Of a stretch of DNA of 62,673 bases, positions 35,866-43,836 are shown piece after piece. The position numbers and the translations under genes were made by a program. The notes beneath the pieces are model-generated. The model was not told the origin of the DNA. It searched no databases and saw nothing but the letters and a program-made list of their open reading frames with translations. The DNA comes from a virus. The stretch's first letter is position 1. Every line of letters begins with the position of its first letter. Location of the stretch: positions 1 to 62,673 of the IMG/VR virus record IMGVR_UViG_3300006751_000010, one strand, 5' to 3'.

Positions 35866-35867
35866 CT

Positions 35868-36140
35868 TTATTTTTTCTGAGTCGGTCCGCGGTTGATAGT
35901 TTTAGCAGGACGAGATGCTTTTTTATTTTGTTGGTTGATAGCATCGTGTTTTTTATTAACTTGTTCTATCCAAAATTTTCTAAGAAAAATTGGCATATGA
36001 TATATAGTATCCCAATCCCATCGACCTTCACCAAACCAAATTAAATTGAATATATGTTCATGAAGAATTTTTCGATCAGATGGTTTAAAACCAAAAAAAG
36101 TCTGCTTTAAGAGGAAACCCGGCAGTGAAGGTGCTCCCAT
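35868..36140 (-). CDS. 51: gp51-like baseplate/tail assembly protein, overlapping reading frame
   Basis: An ATG at 36140 (90 residues) follows GAAGGTGAAG; a TTG at 36152 is also possible. It reads LPGFLLKQTFFGFKPSDRK, then GEGRWDWDTIYHMPIFLRKFW, then a basic tail ending in QKK. The helical WxWxxIYxMPxxxRxFW pattern is that of small tail-assembly chaperones. T4 gene 51 lies in the same place, after gene 26. It overlaps the 36085-36852 gene by more than 50 bases, in the +1 (equivalently -2) frame, with a run of seven T at 36099-36093 just before the upstream stop. It may therefore be made partly as a frameshift fusion. Confidence 0.6.
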   Translation of the reverse strand: MGAPSLPGFLLKQTFFGFKPSDRKILHEHIFNLIWFGEGRWDWDTIYHMPIFLRKFWIEQVNKKHDAINQQNKKASRPAKTINRGPTQKK

Positions 36141-36852
36141 CTTCACCTTCAAAATCTGCTTCTAATATTACGCCTGGAGAATTATTAATAATATATTGTC
36201 TAAATTGTTTTGCTTGTTTAGATAAAAATTCATAACGAATAAAATGTTTAATACTTTCTTCATCTCTTTTATCTCTTACTTGTGTGATAATATTTAATAA
36301 AAACATACTAACAGTTTCATTTTCATTTGGAATAGTTTTTTTGATAAAAGAAAATTTTATAGTTAAATCAGTAGTTACTTGATATGAAAATTCACCATTA
36401 TCATCTGAGTTTAAATTAAATGGTTTGTATTTTATTTTTGTTAAATCTACTGATCGTTCTAAATCTTTATTTGTTACTGGATCTGTTACCATTACCGGAT
36501 AATCAGCTCCATATGCAAGTATTCTGGCTTGAATAACCAAACCATCTTTGTCTGTGTCTGATATATCATTTATATTAATACCTGGTGTTGTTATTATGCT
36601 TTCTAATAATTTATCTAACATAATTCCTTGTTGTATATATGATTTATTAGTTAATATATCTTCGTCATATGCTGTCATATAACGCATTTCTATAGTTCCA
36701 GATGCTAATGGATGATCTTTTGGATATATTTTACCTTCAGATGACAATTTTACAATTTCACTAGGTAATGAACTTTTTTGTGATGTATCATATTCTTGTT
36801 TTGCTAATTCAACAATATTGTCTTTGCTTAAACGATCGGTAACTCGTGCCAT
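36085..36852 (-). CDS. 26: T4 baseplate hub subunit gp26-like protein / tail assembly chaperone
   Basis: Protein of 255 residues. SLPSEIVKLSSEGKIYPKDHPLASGTIEMRYMTAYDEDILTNKSYIQQG is the well-conserved front of the T4 baseplate family (gp26), quoted here only as its key words: LPS, GKIYPKDHPL, GTIEMRYMT, EDILTN. The rest is alpha/beta with a helical C-terminus ending KADFFWF. It lies between tube and tape measure genes, where most tailed phages encode the chaperone pair made by frameshifting. It has its own late-type element and a terminator just upstream. Family confident, chaperone role inferred. Confidence 0.75.
   Translation of the reverse strand: MARVTDRLSKDNIVELAKQEYDTSQKSSLPSEIVKLSSEGKIYPKDHPLASGTIEMRYMTAYDEDILTNKSYIQQGIMLDKLLESIITTPGININDISDTDKDGLVIQARILAYGADYPVMVTDPVTNKDLERSVDLTKIKYKPFNLNSDDNGEFSYQVTTDLTIKFSFIKKTIPNENETVSMFLLNIITQVRDKRDEESIKHFIRYEFLSKQAKQFRQYIINNSPGVILEADFEGEDGSTFTAGFPLKADFFWF
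36092..36100 (-). other. candidate programmed frameshift site
   Basis: On the minus strand the gp26-like frame reads GAC TTT TTT TGG TTT TAA, a run of seven T (36099-36093) followed by GG and then the stop codon at 36087-36085. Slipping +1 or -2 on the T run would continue into the overlapping gp51-like frame. Position between tube and tape measure genes is where programmed shifts are usual. Confidence 0.45.
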
Positions 36853-36873
36853 ATATTTCCTTTTATAACTTTT

Positions 36874-36888
36874 TTTATATAAATATCA
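36874..36888 (-). promoter_or_regulatory. late promoter candidate before the gp26-like gene
   Basis: Minus strand TGATATTTATATAAA, about 22 bases before the ATG at 36852, directly after the terminator that ends the sheath-tube transcript. A GGAAA site follows before the ATG. Confidence 0.55.
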
Positions 36889-36894
36889 TGAACA

Positions 36895-36922
36895 TAAAAA
36901 ATGGGAGCTTTTGACTCCCATT
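36895..36922 (-). terminator. intrinsic terminator after the tail tube gene
   Basis: On the minus strand ATGGGAG pairs with CTCCCAT around a seven-base loop (TCAAAAG) and is followed by TTTTTT. It lies 24 bases after the tube stop codon and separates the sheath-tube genes from the gp26-like operon. Confidence 0.85.
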
Positions 36923-36945
36923 ACTATAATATTATTATTAATATT

Positions 36946-37557
36946 TTAAAAACTTAATAATGCCCAATCATATCGAAGAGTTAATTCAATTGAAACGACT
37001 TCTTCTGAACTCCAATCTAAAGAACCAAAATTGGCACTAGTAATAAATGCACCTTTTAATTGCCATTCTTCAACAACTTCACCTAACGGACTTAATTGTT
37101 TTAATAAAATATCTTTTTTATAAAAATCCGAATATCCATCTCTTCCAGTTGCTGATTCGTGATGAGCTCGTATCCATTGCATTACGGCTTGTGCACCTGA
37201 TGGAACAATTGCATCATAAACTGTTATTGATAAACTACTCCATTTCGATTTACCTTTAATATATCTTTGGATATTTATATGATCTAATGTAATTTCGCCG
37301 TTTTCTATACTAGGTTTCGCTGCAGTTTTTATTAAAAATGCTGGTATAGCTGCTCCATTTGTATCAATGATTGACATTACAAATTGATGTCCTTTTTTTG
37401 GCTCCCAAGTAAACGCATTATCGAAAAAATCATTTTCATTGCCATTAACATAATCAGTAACACCTGTTAAATCTCCCGTCAATGTATGATTAGTGTTGGT
37501 TTGTGCTGCTAATGCAGAATTATTTGGATCAAATGGGTTAAACTGATCATTAGCCAT
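36946..37557 (-). CDS. 19: tail tube protein, gp19-like
   Basis: Protein of 203 residues (T4 gp19: 163, with an extended N-terminus here). Residues 45-200 show the tube pattern: FTWEPKKGHQFVMSIIDTNG, AAKPSIENGEITLDHINIQRY, GKSKWSSLSITVYDAI, and the final SIELTLRYDWALL. It forms the inner tube through which DNA passes. It follows the sheath gene, has a TATATTTAT element and AAAGGAAAA before the ATG, and is followed by a strong terminator, fitting a protein needed in high amount. Confident. Confidence 0.88.
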   Translation of the reverse strand: MANDQFNPFDPNNSALAAQTNTNHTLTGDLTGVTDYVNGNENDFFDNAFTWEPKKGHQFVMSIIDTNGAAIPAFLIKTAAKPSIENGEITLDHINIQRYIKGKSKWSSLSITVYDAIVPSGAQAVMQWIRAHHESATGRDGYSDFYKKDILLKQLSPLGEVVEEWQLKGAFITSANFGSLDWSSEEVVSIELTLRYDWALLSF

Positions 37558-37571
37558 AATATTTTCCTTTT

Positions 37572-37587
37572 TTTATATAAATATATA
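37572..37587 (-). promoter_or_regulatory. late promoter candidate before the tail tube gene
   Basis: Minus strand TATATATTTATATAAA, about 15 bases upstream of the ATG at 37557, followed by AAAGGAAAA. Same core as the other late-type elements. Confidence 0.55.
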
Positions 37588-37606
37588 CAACATTAAAAAA
37601 TTATCA

Positions 37607-40138
37607 CTATTCTGGGAATGTTGCACCCGTTGGTTCTATACTAAAGTCTAACACAATAAATTCAGCCGTACGTGTTGGTTGTAATGCTATTTTACCATAT
37701 AATACATTTTCGCCCTGGAATTCTGTCGGAACATCTACATTATCCATTATTACCATAAATGCATTTAAACCTTGTTGTGATTTTACTTGTTGCAAATATG
37801 GATTAACAATTGATATAAATCGTTCTCTGGTTACTGAATCGTTTTGATCAAATACTATATATTTAGATACACTTGTAATATATTTTTTAACTGTTATTAA
37901 TAATCGTCTTACGTTAACTCTAGTTAATGCATTATTAGGACCTGCTTGAGAATCTTGAAGTGTTTTTTGTCCCCATATACAAACCCCATCGTTAGGGAAA
38001 TTTGCTATAGGATTAATTCTTACATTATATAAATCATCGCGATTTTGTTGTGTAAGCGTAGTACTAGTTCCTGCTGCTTGTAATCCTCCCCGATTTAAAC
38101 CAGCTGGTGCATACCATGGAGCTGCAATTGCATCGTTAAATGAAATTGCGCCGGCTACACCTATAGACGGAGGAACAAATTCTAATCTATTACTCTGATT
38201 GGCAATTTGAATCCATGGCCAATATACTGCAGTATAATTATTATTATACTTTTTATCATTCATATGAGTAATAACATCAGCCACAGTAGATTGTCTTTTT
38301 CCCTCTCCGCTATCGCCGTCTATATGAATATCCATTACATAAAATACATCTTGCCTAGTTTGTGCCATATTCATGGCCGAGAATGTTACATTAGAATGAT
38401 AATAATCAATAATACCAGGTGTATATAACATATTAATATCATAAAAATCTAGATCAGATAATGTGTTTATAGCTTTGGTATATGTATTAGTTCCAGTTGA
38501 TGTTGCTGTACTACAATCAAAACCAAATGTGTTAGTTGTTGTAATATATTGTCCGTAATATTTCTTTAAATTTGGTTTTGCTCCATCATATCCTTCTTGG
38601 AATGGTATTATAAATCTTCTAGTAGAAAGTTTAACCTTATTTGAAAATATTGATCCTGTTAATGCATTTTCTAATGATCCGGTGTATTTACCTGCTATGG
38701 TTGGGAAATTTGCTGAAATAGATTGTTCAACATCTCCTAAATAAAAATCAGCATTACTACCAGTGCTTTCACCTGTCGATGGAATTGGAGCTAAATAATT
38801 TAAGTTATTAACTTTTGTATAATCAAATCCATGATATATTCGACCTGAATATCCAGATGACCCATTTTGTGTAGTTATATTTGTAACTGGTGCCAAGTTT
38901 ACTGTAGTAGTACCAGTACCATGTGGTGAAGTTACATCTTGAATTGGAGATTTTAATGCTTTATACCCAAATGGTATTTTTGATATGAATGTACTTAATC
39001 CATTTTTGATACCTTCTGCAACTTCTATACGAATATATTGTGAATTATTTTTATCGGTACCGTTTGTCTGTATATTTTCATTAGTATCAAATTCTATATA
39101 TTGAGTACCAATTCGTTTTTCAATATAATCAGGAGAATTTGGATTAAAAGTTACATTTCTAAATGTTTCTATTATTTCTGGATCTTCATCAGTATCATCG
39201 GAATTAAATGGTGTAGTTTTAAAATATGATGATTTAACTTTTCGTACAACTACGGTAAATGTACCATAATTTAATGGATCTGATGTTTCTGATCCTTGTC
39301 TTATATCTCTAATTCCTATTTTAGTTTCATAATTAACAGCTGTTCCATGTGATAATGTATGAAATCTAAATAAATTATCTACTCCTCCACTTGAATCTTT
39401 TTGTGAAGTAATCCAAGGCGTGCTAGCATATTTATAATCATCTGTATTTGTATATGATGCAGTAACCATTGACATACTTACTCCAGACATCTGATTAAAT
39501 AATGTAGTAGCAGTTGGATGTTTACATAATTGATATATTGGATATTTATTGCTTTTTGGATCACTTCCAAAAACATTTTCTAAATCTTTAGAAGGAATTC
39601 CAGTATTAATAGTACCACTAATTGCTGTAAGTGATTTAAAATCACCAGAAAATCCTATTGCGTTATCAGAGGCTGCAGTATATCCTGGCTCTGAGCCGTG
39701 GCCGTCTAATGTTAACGCAAAACTTCCACTTCCTGCATCTTGTATTGACGAAGATGCCCATAAATTAGCTTCATTAGTAACAGGACGCGTTGGGTGAAAT
39801 ACATGCGTTACATATTCCACAGAGCCAGATTTGGCTACTAAATGAATCAATCCACCACCAGATAAAGTATATCCATCTTCATATAATAAACGTGTTACCG
39901 TTATATTGTCGCCATTGGATAAATGTCTACGAACTAATTCTGGGACATAGCTATCTTTAAGATCTCCACTTCCAAATATTCTTTTATATTCAGCAATTGA
40001 TGATATTTTTGTTGGTACTAATGCTGGGCCTTTCTCTGTAGGTCCTATAACTGCAGGTCCAGGAACTTGTGGAATAGCTCCTAAATTTCGTGTGTTGTCT
40101 ATTTCTCTAGTAAATACTCCTGGCGAGTTTAATGACAT
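37607..40138 (-). CDS. 18: contractile tail sheath protein, gp18-like
   Basis: Protein of 843 residues (T4 gp18: 659). It begins SLNSPGVFTREIDNT and AVIGPTEKGPALVPTKISS, the usual sheath opening; a large variable insert (residues 100-500) protrudes outward, and the C-terminal domain reads NDGVCIWGQKTLQDSQAGPN ... RLLITVKKYI ... YGKIALQPTRTAEFIVLDF, the classical handshake part. It contracts to drive the tube into the host. Upstream is a TATAAATA-containing element and a TAGGAG site. The larger size reflects extra surface domains. Very confident. Confidence 0.92.
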   Translation of the reverse strand: MSLNSPGVFTREIDNTRNLGAIPQVPGPAVIGPTEKGPALVPTKISSIAEYKRIFGSGDLKDSYVPELVRRHLSNGDNITVTRLLYEDGYTLSGGGLIHLVAKSGSVEYVTHVFHPTRPVTNEANLWASSSIQDAGSGSFALTLDGHGSEPGYTAASDNAIGFSGDFKSLTAISGTINTGIPSKDLENVFGSDPKSNKYPIYQLCKHPTATTLFNQMSGVSMSMVTASYTNTDDYKYASTPWITSQKDSSGGVDNLFRFHTLSHGTAVNYETKIGIRDIRQGSETSDPLNYGTFTVVVRKVKSSYFKTTPFNSDDTDEDPEIIETFRNVTFNPNSPDYIEKRIGTQYIEFDTNENIQTNGTDKNNSQYIRIEVAEGIKNGLSTFISKIPFGYKALKSPIQDVTSPHGTGTTTVNLAPVTNITTQNGSSGYSGRIYHGFDYTKVNNLNYLAPIPSTGESTGSNADFYLGDVEQSISANFPTIAGKYTGSLENALTGSIFSNKVKLSTRRFIIPFQEGYDGAKPNLKKYYGQYITTTNTFGFDCSTATSTGTNTYTKAINTLSDLDFYDINMLYTPGIIDYYHSNVTFSAMNMAQTRQDVFYVMDIHIDGDSGEGKRQSTVADVITHMNDKKYNNNYTAVYWPWIQIANQSNRLEFVPPSIGVAGAISFNDAIAAPWYAPAGLNRGGLQAAGTSTTLTQQNRDDLYNVRINPIANFPNDGVCIWGQKTLQDSQAGPNNALTRVNVRRLLITVKKYITSVSKYIVFDQNDSVTRERFISIVNPYLQQVKSQQGLNAFMVIMDNVDVPTEFQGENVLYGKIALQPTRTAEFIVLDFSIEPTGATFPE

Positions 40139-40162
40139 TTTTTACTCCTATATATTTCTTTA

Positions 40163-40176
40163 TTTATAAATATAAT
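40163..40176 (-). promoter_or_regulatory. late promoter candidate before the sheath gene
   Basis: Minus strand ATTATATTTATAAA, continuing into TAAAG. It holds the TATATTTAT core and, overlapping it, an exact T4-style TATAAATA in the coding direction, about 25 bases before the sheath ATG with TAGGAG in between. Confidence 0.6.
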
Positions 40177-40192
40177 GTAACTAGTTCAAAAA

Positions 40193-40438
40193 TTACATTG
40201 ATGTAAATGTTCCATCATTTATATTAATTTGCCCATCGCCATATTTTTCTTTTAGCTTAGACAGTAATTCTTGTTCTTGTTTTCTTAAATTTTCAAATTC
40301 ATTTAAATAATGCAATTTTTCTTGTTTTAAAATATGTTGTTCTGTAGTAATATTTCCTAATGCATTATAATTTTTTGCAAAGTTTTCTTGAATATTTTGT
40401 ATTAAATTTAAATCTTCTTTATCTAATTTTTTAGTCAT
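40193..40438 (-). CDS. small coiled-coil protein before sheath gene
   Basis: Protein of 81 residues, mostly one long helix (EDLNLIQNIQENFAKNYNAL ... HYLNEFENLRKQEQELLSKL) with a short beta-like end. No family recognised, but small coiled-coil proteins often sit between neck and sheath genes. It could assist sheath or neck assembly. A late-type element lies at 40474-40485. Confidence 0.45.
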   Translation of the reverse strand: MTKKLDKEDLNLIQNIQENFAKNYNALGNITTEQHILKQEKLHYLNEFENLRKQEQELLSKLKEKYGDGQININDGTFTSM

Positions 40439-40473
40439 ATTCCGTATTATTTATTTTAATAATAAAAAATTAA

Positions 40474-40485
40474 ATATAAATATCC
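40474..40485 (-). promoter_or_regulatory. late promoter candidate before the coiled-coil gene
   Basis: Minus strand GGATATTTATAT, about 36 bases before the ATG at 40438. Core matches the other late-type elements; the downstream half differs. Confidence 0.4.
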
Positions 40486-40491
40486 AAGATT

Positions 40492-41379
40492 TTATTGAGA
40501 TATATTTCCACCTAATTCATTTGTAATATTAGTGCTAGGTGCATTATTTGATGATCCATTGGTTATTTCTACTTTCCATATAACTTTTTTAACAGAATGT
40601 CGCTTTTTTATAGTTTCTTTATTTACTTCATGTTGTGATAATAATGTTCCTTTAACAGTTAACGGAATTGTTGCTCTAACTAACCGATCTTCTCCTATAG
40701 TATTAACAGTTTCAAAACTAACAGAGCCTAATATAGATTCAAATTGGTTCCGGCCTTCTCCCCACGAATATCGATTATGAGGTAATAATTGATCTATTAA
40801 ATCATTTAATTGTGTAGTAAAATCACACCATATTAACATTTCATATTCTACATCAACATATTTTGGAATATCAACAATATATATTTTATTAGATTTAACT
40901 GGTTGATTAAATGGATTAGGAAATAATGTATCTTGATATCGATTACGTTTATTATAGTTACCTTTATATATAAAATAATTTGAATCTGGAGTGTTATTTA
41001 CATCTAATCCTTTATGAGATTCTCGCTCTACTGCAGAATTTCTTTTTAACATAATAAGTGGAGATTGAAGTTTTCCTTTTTCGTCTCTAGTATATCCTAA
41101 TCTTTGTACATTATCCCACTTTTCTCCATTTGAAAATATCACCGGGACAATAGAAATATTTTTGTTAACTGTTACTTGAGGCCGGATTTTGTGTTCGATA
41201 TACCATTTTATTGCATAATCAATATCATATAACGTACGTTGTGGAGTTCGTATTACATCATCATCACGCCTTCCGTGGTCTTTGCGATCATGGATTGGAT
41301 CATTTCTATATCCTTCTGTTCGAATTGGATTAGGTTTATTTGTTTTTCTATCGATATTTTTACGATTCATCCGTGCCAT
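40492..41379 (-). CDS. tail terminator/completion protein candidate (gp15-like position)
   Basis: Protein of 295 residues. The N-terminus is very basic (MARMNRKNIDRKTNK ... DRKDHGRRDDD). TLYDIDYAIKWYIEHKIRPQV starts the folded region, followed by YIVDIPKYVDVEYEMLIWCDFTTQ and a central WGEGRNQFESILGSVS, then RLVRATIPLTVKGTLL. It lies after the gp13/gp14-type neck genes and before the sheath, the position of the tail terminator gp15 (or gp3) in T4-type phages, and the fold looks alpha/beta as in terminators. It overlaps the preceding gene as TAATG. Assignment rests mainly on order. Confidence 0.5.
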   Translation of the reverse strand: MARMNRKNIDRKTNKPNPIRTEGYRNDPIHDRKDHGRRDDDVIRTPQRTLYDIDYAIKWYIEHKIRPQVTVNKNISIVPVIFSNGEKWDNVQRLGYTRDEKGKLQSPLIMLKRNSAVERESHKGLDVNNTPDSNYFIYKGNYNKRNRYQDTLFPNPFNQPVKSNKIYIVDIPKYVDVEYEMLIWCDFTTQLNDLIDQLLPHNRYSWGEGRNQFESILGSVSFETVNTIGEDRLVRATIPLTVKGTLLSQHEVNKETIKKRHSVKKVIWKVEITNGSSNNAPSTNITNELGGNISQ

Positions 41380-41900
41380 TAAAATCCTTTATATGATGGT
41401 GATTTTGTATTGCCTCCGAATCGTAGATCTTTAATTGCTTGCGGTGTTTGTCTAGTTACATGAGCATTACATACAACAGAAACACTATATCCATGTTCAG
41501 ATCCGTTTGGCCAAGTGTCTGGATTTTTACCGGTGAAATATTGATTTGCGTCTACATTATCTAATTCATAATATTCATTATCCCAAGATACTATATCTCC
41601 TACTTCTGGATAAAAATCAGCTTTTTCTAATAAATCTCTAGATATTGAAAATGTAGCTGTTCTTGTATAACTATATCCATAATCATCCATTCCAGCAGTT
41701 TTATCCTCTTTTGTAACTACACATGGAATTAATATAGAATCATAATATGACTTATTTTCCGATTCTCCATATATATTCGCATTACTTTGTTCTATTATAA
41801 GTTTATAAAATTCAATTTCAGTATCAATTATAGAATTAATCAGTTCGGAATTTATGGCAGCTACAAATCTTGCGTCTCGTTTACCTCCAAACAGTGCCAT
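41379..41900 (-). CDS. 14: neck protein, gp14-like
   Basis: Protein of 173 residues. FYPEVGDIVSWDNEYYELDNVDANQYFTG is the beta-rich segment, of the head completion/stopper type, found in neck proteins of T4-like phages; it is written here only as its key words EVGDIVSW, YYELDNV, NQYFTGK. The N-terminus MALFGGKRDARFVAAINSEL is helical. It seals the head below the portal and gives the tail its docking site. It is nine bases downstream of the gp13-type gene. Fairly confident by pattern plus position. Confidence 0.65.
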   Translation of the reverse strand: MALFGGKRDARFVAAINSELINSIIDTEIEFYKLIIEQSNANIYGESENKSYYDSILIPCVVTKEDKTAGMDDYGYSYTRTATFSISRDLLEKADFYPEVGDIVSWDNEYYELDNVDANQYFTGKNPDTWPNGSEHGYSVSVVCNAHVTRQTPQAIKDLRFGGNTKSPSYKGF

Positions 41901-41909
41901 ATTTTATCC

Positions 41910-43133
41910 TTATCCAACATATAAACGAAGTGGAATTTTAGCCATCATTTCATTTATTTGTGTTGCTTCTGTATTTTGTCTAGTTAACATTTGTTCTTTT
42001 GTCATTTTCTCTAAAAATTCTCGTAATTGAGTTATTAATGCGTCTTTTTCACTTTGTCCTTGTGATACTAAGTCGCTGCCATTAAGTGTTACTTCTCCAT
42101 TTGGAATGGGTACTGATGAATATTTACTACGAATATATCCTAGCATTTCTTTTGCAATAGCAGATCCATATCTAATAATCCATGCCCTACCCATATCGTT
42201 AATTGTACTATATTTTTGATATGTATATGGTATATTTGACGCGTCTGATATAGCTCCTTTTGTTAATGCTGTGTTGCCGAATAAAACTGCGTCATTAGCT
42301 TTATCTTCTTCAAGCATAAATTCAAACCATACATTTTTAAAAAATGGTTCCATATTAGATCCAGAAGTAGTAGGAACTGGATACAATCGTATATCATCTC
42401 CATGTATATCAAATGTATAATGTGATTTTCTTATTCTATCATTAAATTCTATAGTTTGTATTCTTAATAAGTCTGCGTGTAATGGCATTAACATAAAATT
42501 AACAGATGGTGAAAACCCACCGAAATCAAATGCATCTAATAATTGTTGTGAACCTAAACCAGTTCCAACAAATGGATCAAAATATCTTATAATAGCTGGG
42601 GGCGCATTATGTAATACGCGCCTAACTTCTATTCCGTTAGAAGTTGATAATGTAGTTCCTAATGCAGTTTCAGCTGCAGCTTTTAAATTATATGTTTGTT
42701 GTCCGGGTTTAACATCAATTGATGCAGAATACCATTTTGTATATCCACCTGAATCAGCTTCAGTACCATATGCTTTTGATAATTTTGTTATATATCCAAA
42801 CGAATTTCCAACAACAGCTCCAGTAAAACCAGAATTATCCATAAAACTAGATCCAGTTTGGATTCCAATAGTATTTACTAAATTATTAACAATATTAACT
42901 TGGTTAACCTGATTAGAATATTCAATTACAGCTGCTTCGAATGCAGTATAAAAATTTACATCTTCTAATTCGACATCCATAACTGGATATCCAACGTGTT
43001 GTGCTGCGAATTTAGCAAATTTATCTGCGTGTTCTTGAAATACGGTATCATTATCAAAAAAGCCAAATGGAGTCTGTCCAACAGAAAATGATGAACTTCC
43101 GGGCCATATTGGTTTATTTTCGCTGTAATCCAT
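41910..43133 (-). CDS. 13: neck protein, gp13-like
   Basis: Protein of 407 residues. VELEDVNFYTAFEAAVIEYSNQVNQ is a typical early helix of head-tail connector proteins, followed by KWYSASIDVKPGQQTYNLK, a beta-rich core, and a C-terminal helical part with AWIIRYGSAIAKEMLGYIRSKY and KDALITQLREFLEKM. This matches the neck protein (gp13) of marine T4-like phages. It lies just before the gp14-like gene and after a holin-like gene. A late-type element precedes it. Good assignment. Confidence 0.65.
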   Translation of the reverse strand: MDYSENKPIWPGSSSFSVGQTPFGFFDNDTVFQEHADKFAKFAAQHVGYPVMDVELEDVNFYTAFEAAVIEYSNQVNQVNIVNNLVNTIGIQTGSSFMDNSGFTGAVVGNSFGYITKLSKAYGTEADSGGYTKWYSASIDVKPGQQTYNLKAAAETALGTTLSTSNGIEVRRVLHNAPPAIIRYFDPFVGTGLGSQQLLDAFDFGGFSPSVNFMLMPLHADLLRIQTIEFNDRIRKSHYTFDIHGDDIRLYPVPTTSGSNMEPFFKNVWFEFMLEEDKANDAVLFGNTALTKGAISDASNIPYTYQKYSTINDMGRAWIIRYGSAIAKEMLGYIRSKYSSVPIPNGEVTLNGSDLVSQGQSEKDALITQLREFLEKMTKEQMLTRQNTEATQINEMMAKIPLRLYVG

Positions 43134-43148
43134 AGATATACCTTATTT

Positions 43149-43163
43149 TAATATAAATATCAA
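43149..43163 (-). promoter_or_regulatory. late promoter candidate before the neck genes
   Basis: Minus strand TTGATATTTATATTA, about 16 bases upstream of the ATG at 43133, followed by AAAATAAGG. Confidence 0.5.
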
Positions 43164-43168
43164 GTATG

Positions 43169-43444
43169 TTAGAATAATTTGGTAAGAGTGCTTTCTAAAA
43201 GAGTCATGTCTTTTAGAGTTTCAATTTTTCCTATGCATAATTTACGTACAGCAAAAAATGATTGTCGAGCAGGATATTGTGTCATAAGTTTTATTGTTAC
43301 TAATTCGTGTTCTTTGCCTAAATCTTTTTCTATATGAACCATTAATACTAATCGTATTGCTCGAATTCGGTCTAATACATCTACTAATCTGCCAGTATAT
43401 CGTATACGAACTTGCATTGAATATTTACTTCTTGAAACTGCCAT
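43169..43444 (-). CDS. small basic hypothetical protein
   Basis: Protein of 91 residues, basic and beta/alpha mixed (SKYSMQVRIRYTGRLVDVLD, AIRLVLMVHIEK, KLMTQYPARQSFFAVRK). No family recognised. It is a free-standing unit with a late-type element eight bases upstream, so it is probably made late and in quantity, perhaps as a virion or assembly component. Confidence 0.45.
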   Translation of the reverse strand: MAVSRSKYSMQVRIRYTGRLVDVLDRIRAIRLVLMVHIEKDLGKEHELVTIKLMTQYPARQSFFAVRKLCIGKIETLKDMTLLESTLTKLF

Positions 43445-43451
43445 AATACTA

Positions 43452-43468
43452 TTTATATATAAATATAT
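43452..43468 (-). promoter_or_regulatory. late promoter candidate before the 91-residue gene
   Basis: Minus strand AATATATTTATATATAA, containing TATATTTAT and, overlapping, a T4-like TATAAATA in the coding direction. Confidence 0.5.
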
Positions 43469-43503
43469 TTAATTAAAATTTGTCTAAAAACAAATTATTT
43501 TTA

Positions 43504-43734
43504 TTATGATTCTTTTTTCTTAAAGATTTTTTCTAAACCTGATATACCGAAACTTCCTAATGTGATTATTACAAAAGAATTATAAATAAATTCATTAATA
43601 ACTAAATCTTTTCCTGTATATCCTGTTATTATGTCTACTATTATTACAATAACCATTACTGCAAATGAAAAGAATCCTATTACAGATTTTTCATTGACAT
43701 CATTTTTGTCTTTAAATATATTTCGAAATGACAT
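43504..43734 (-). CDS. small membrane protein, holin candidate
   Basis: Protein of 76 residues with two predicted membrane helices: VIGFFSFAVMVIVIIVDIITG (about 19-39) and FIYNSFVIITLGSFGISGL (about 49-67), a short charged N-terminus and a lysine-rich C-terminus (EKIFKKKES). Size and layout fit a class II holin, which makes inner-membrane holes for lysis, but other small inner-membrane proteins look alike. It is its own unit between capsid terminator and neck genes, with a late-type element and AAAAAGGAA. No endolysin is recognised nearby. Confidence 0.45.
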   Translation of the reverse strand: MSFRNIFKDKNDVNEKSVIGFFSFAVMVIVIIVDIITGYTGKDLVINEFIYNSFVIITLGSFGISGLEKIFKKKES

Positions 43735-43750
43735 TTGATATTCCTTTTTT

Positions 43751-43764
43751 TTTATATAAATATC
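43751..43764 (-). promoter_or_regulatory. late promoter candidate before the holin-like gene
   Basis: Minus strand GATATTTATATAAA, followed by AAAAAGGAA before the ATG at 43734. It lies just after the terminator of the capsid gene. Confidence 0.55.
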
Positions 43765-43777
43765 AAAATAAATCAGT

Positions 43778-43808
43778 AAAAAAAGGGTGAATTAAAAAAT
43801 CCACCCTA
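43778..43808 (-). terminator. intrinsic terminator after the major capsid gene
   Basis: On the minus strand AGGGTG pairs with CACCCT around an AT-rich loop and is followed by TTTTTTT. It lies 29 bases after the capsid stop codon and should end the scaffold-capsid transcript. Confidence 0.85.
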
Positions 43809-43836
43809 ATATTATTATTATATTAAAAATTAAATA

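Noticed and set aside
40139-40192. Hairpin ATGTAA...TTACAT before the sheath gene as terminator
   Set aside because: The stem is short and AT-rich and no T run follows it; the late-type element lies within it.
43504-43734. Firm call of a holin
   Set aside because: Two membrane helices and size alone do not separate holins from other small membrane proteins, so it is kept only as a candidate.
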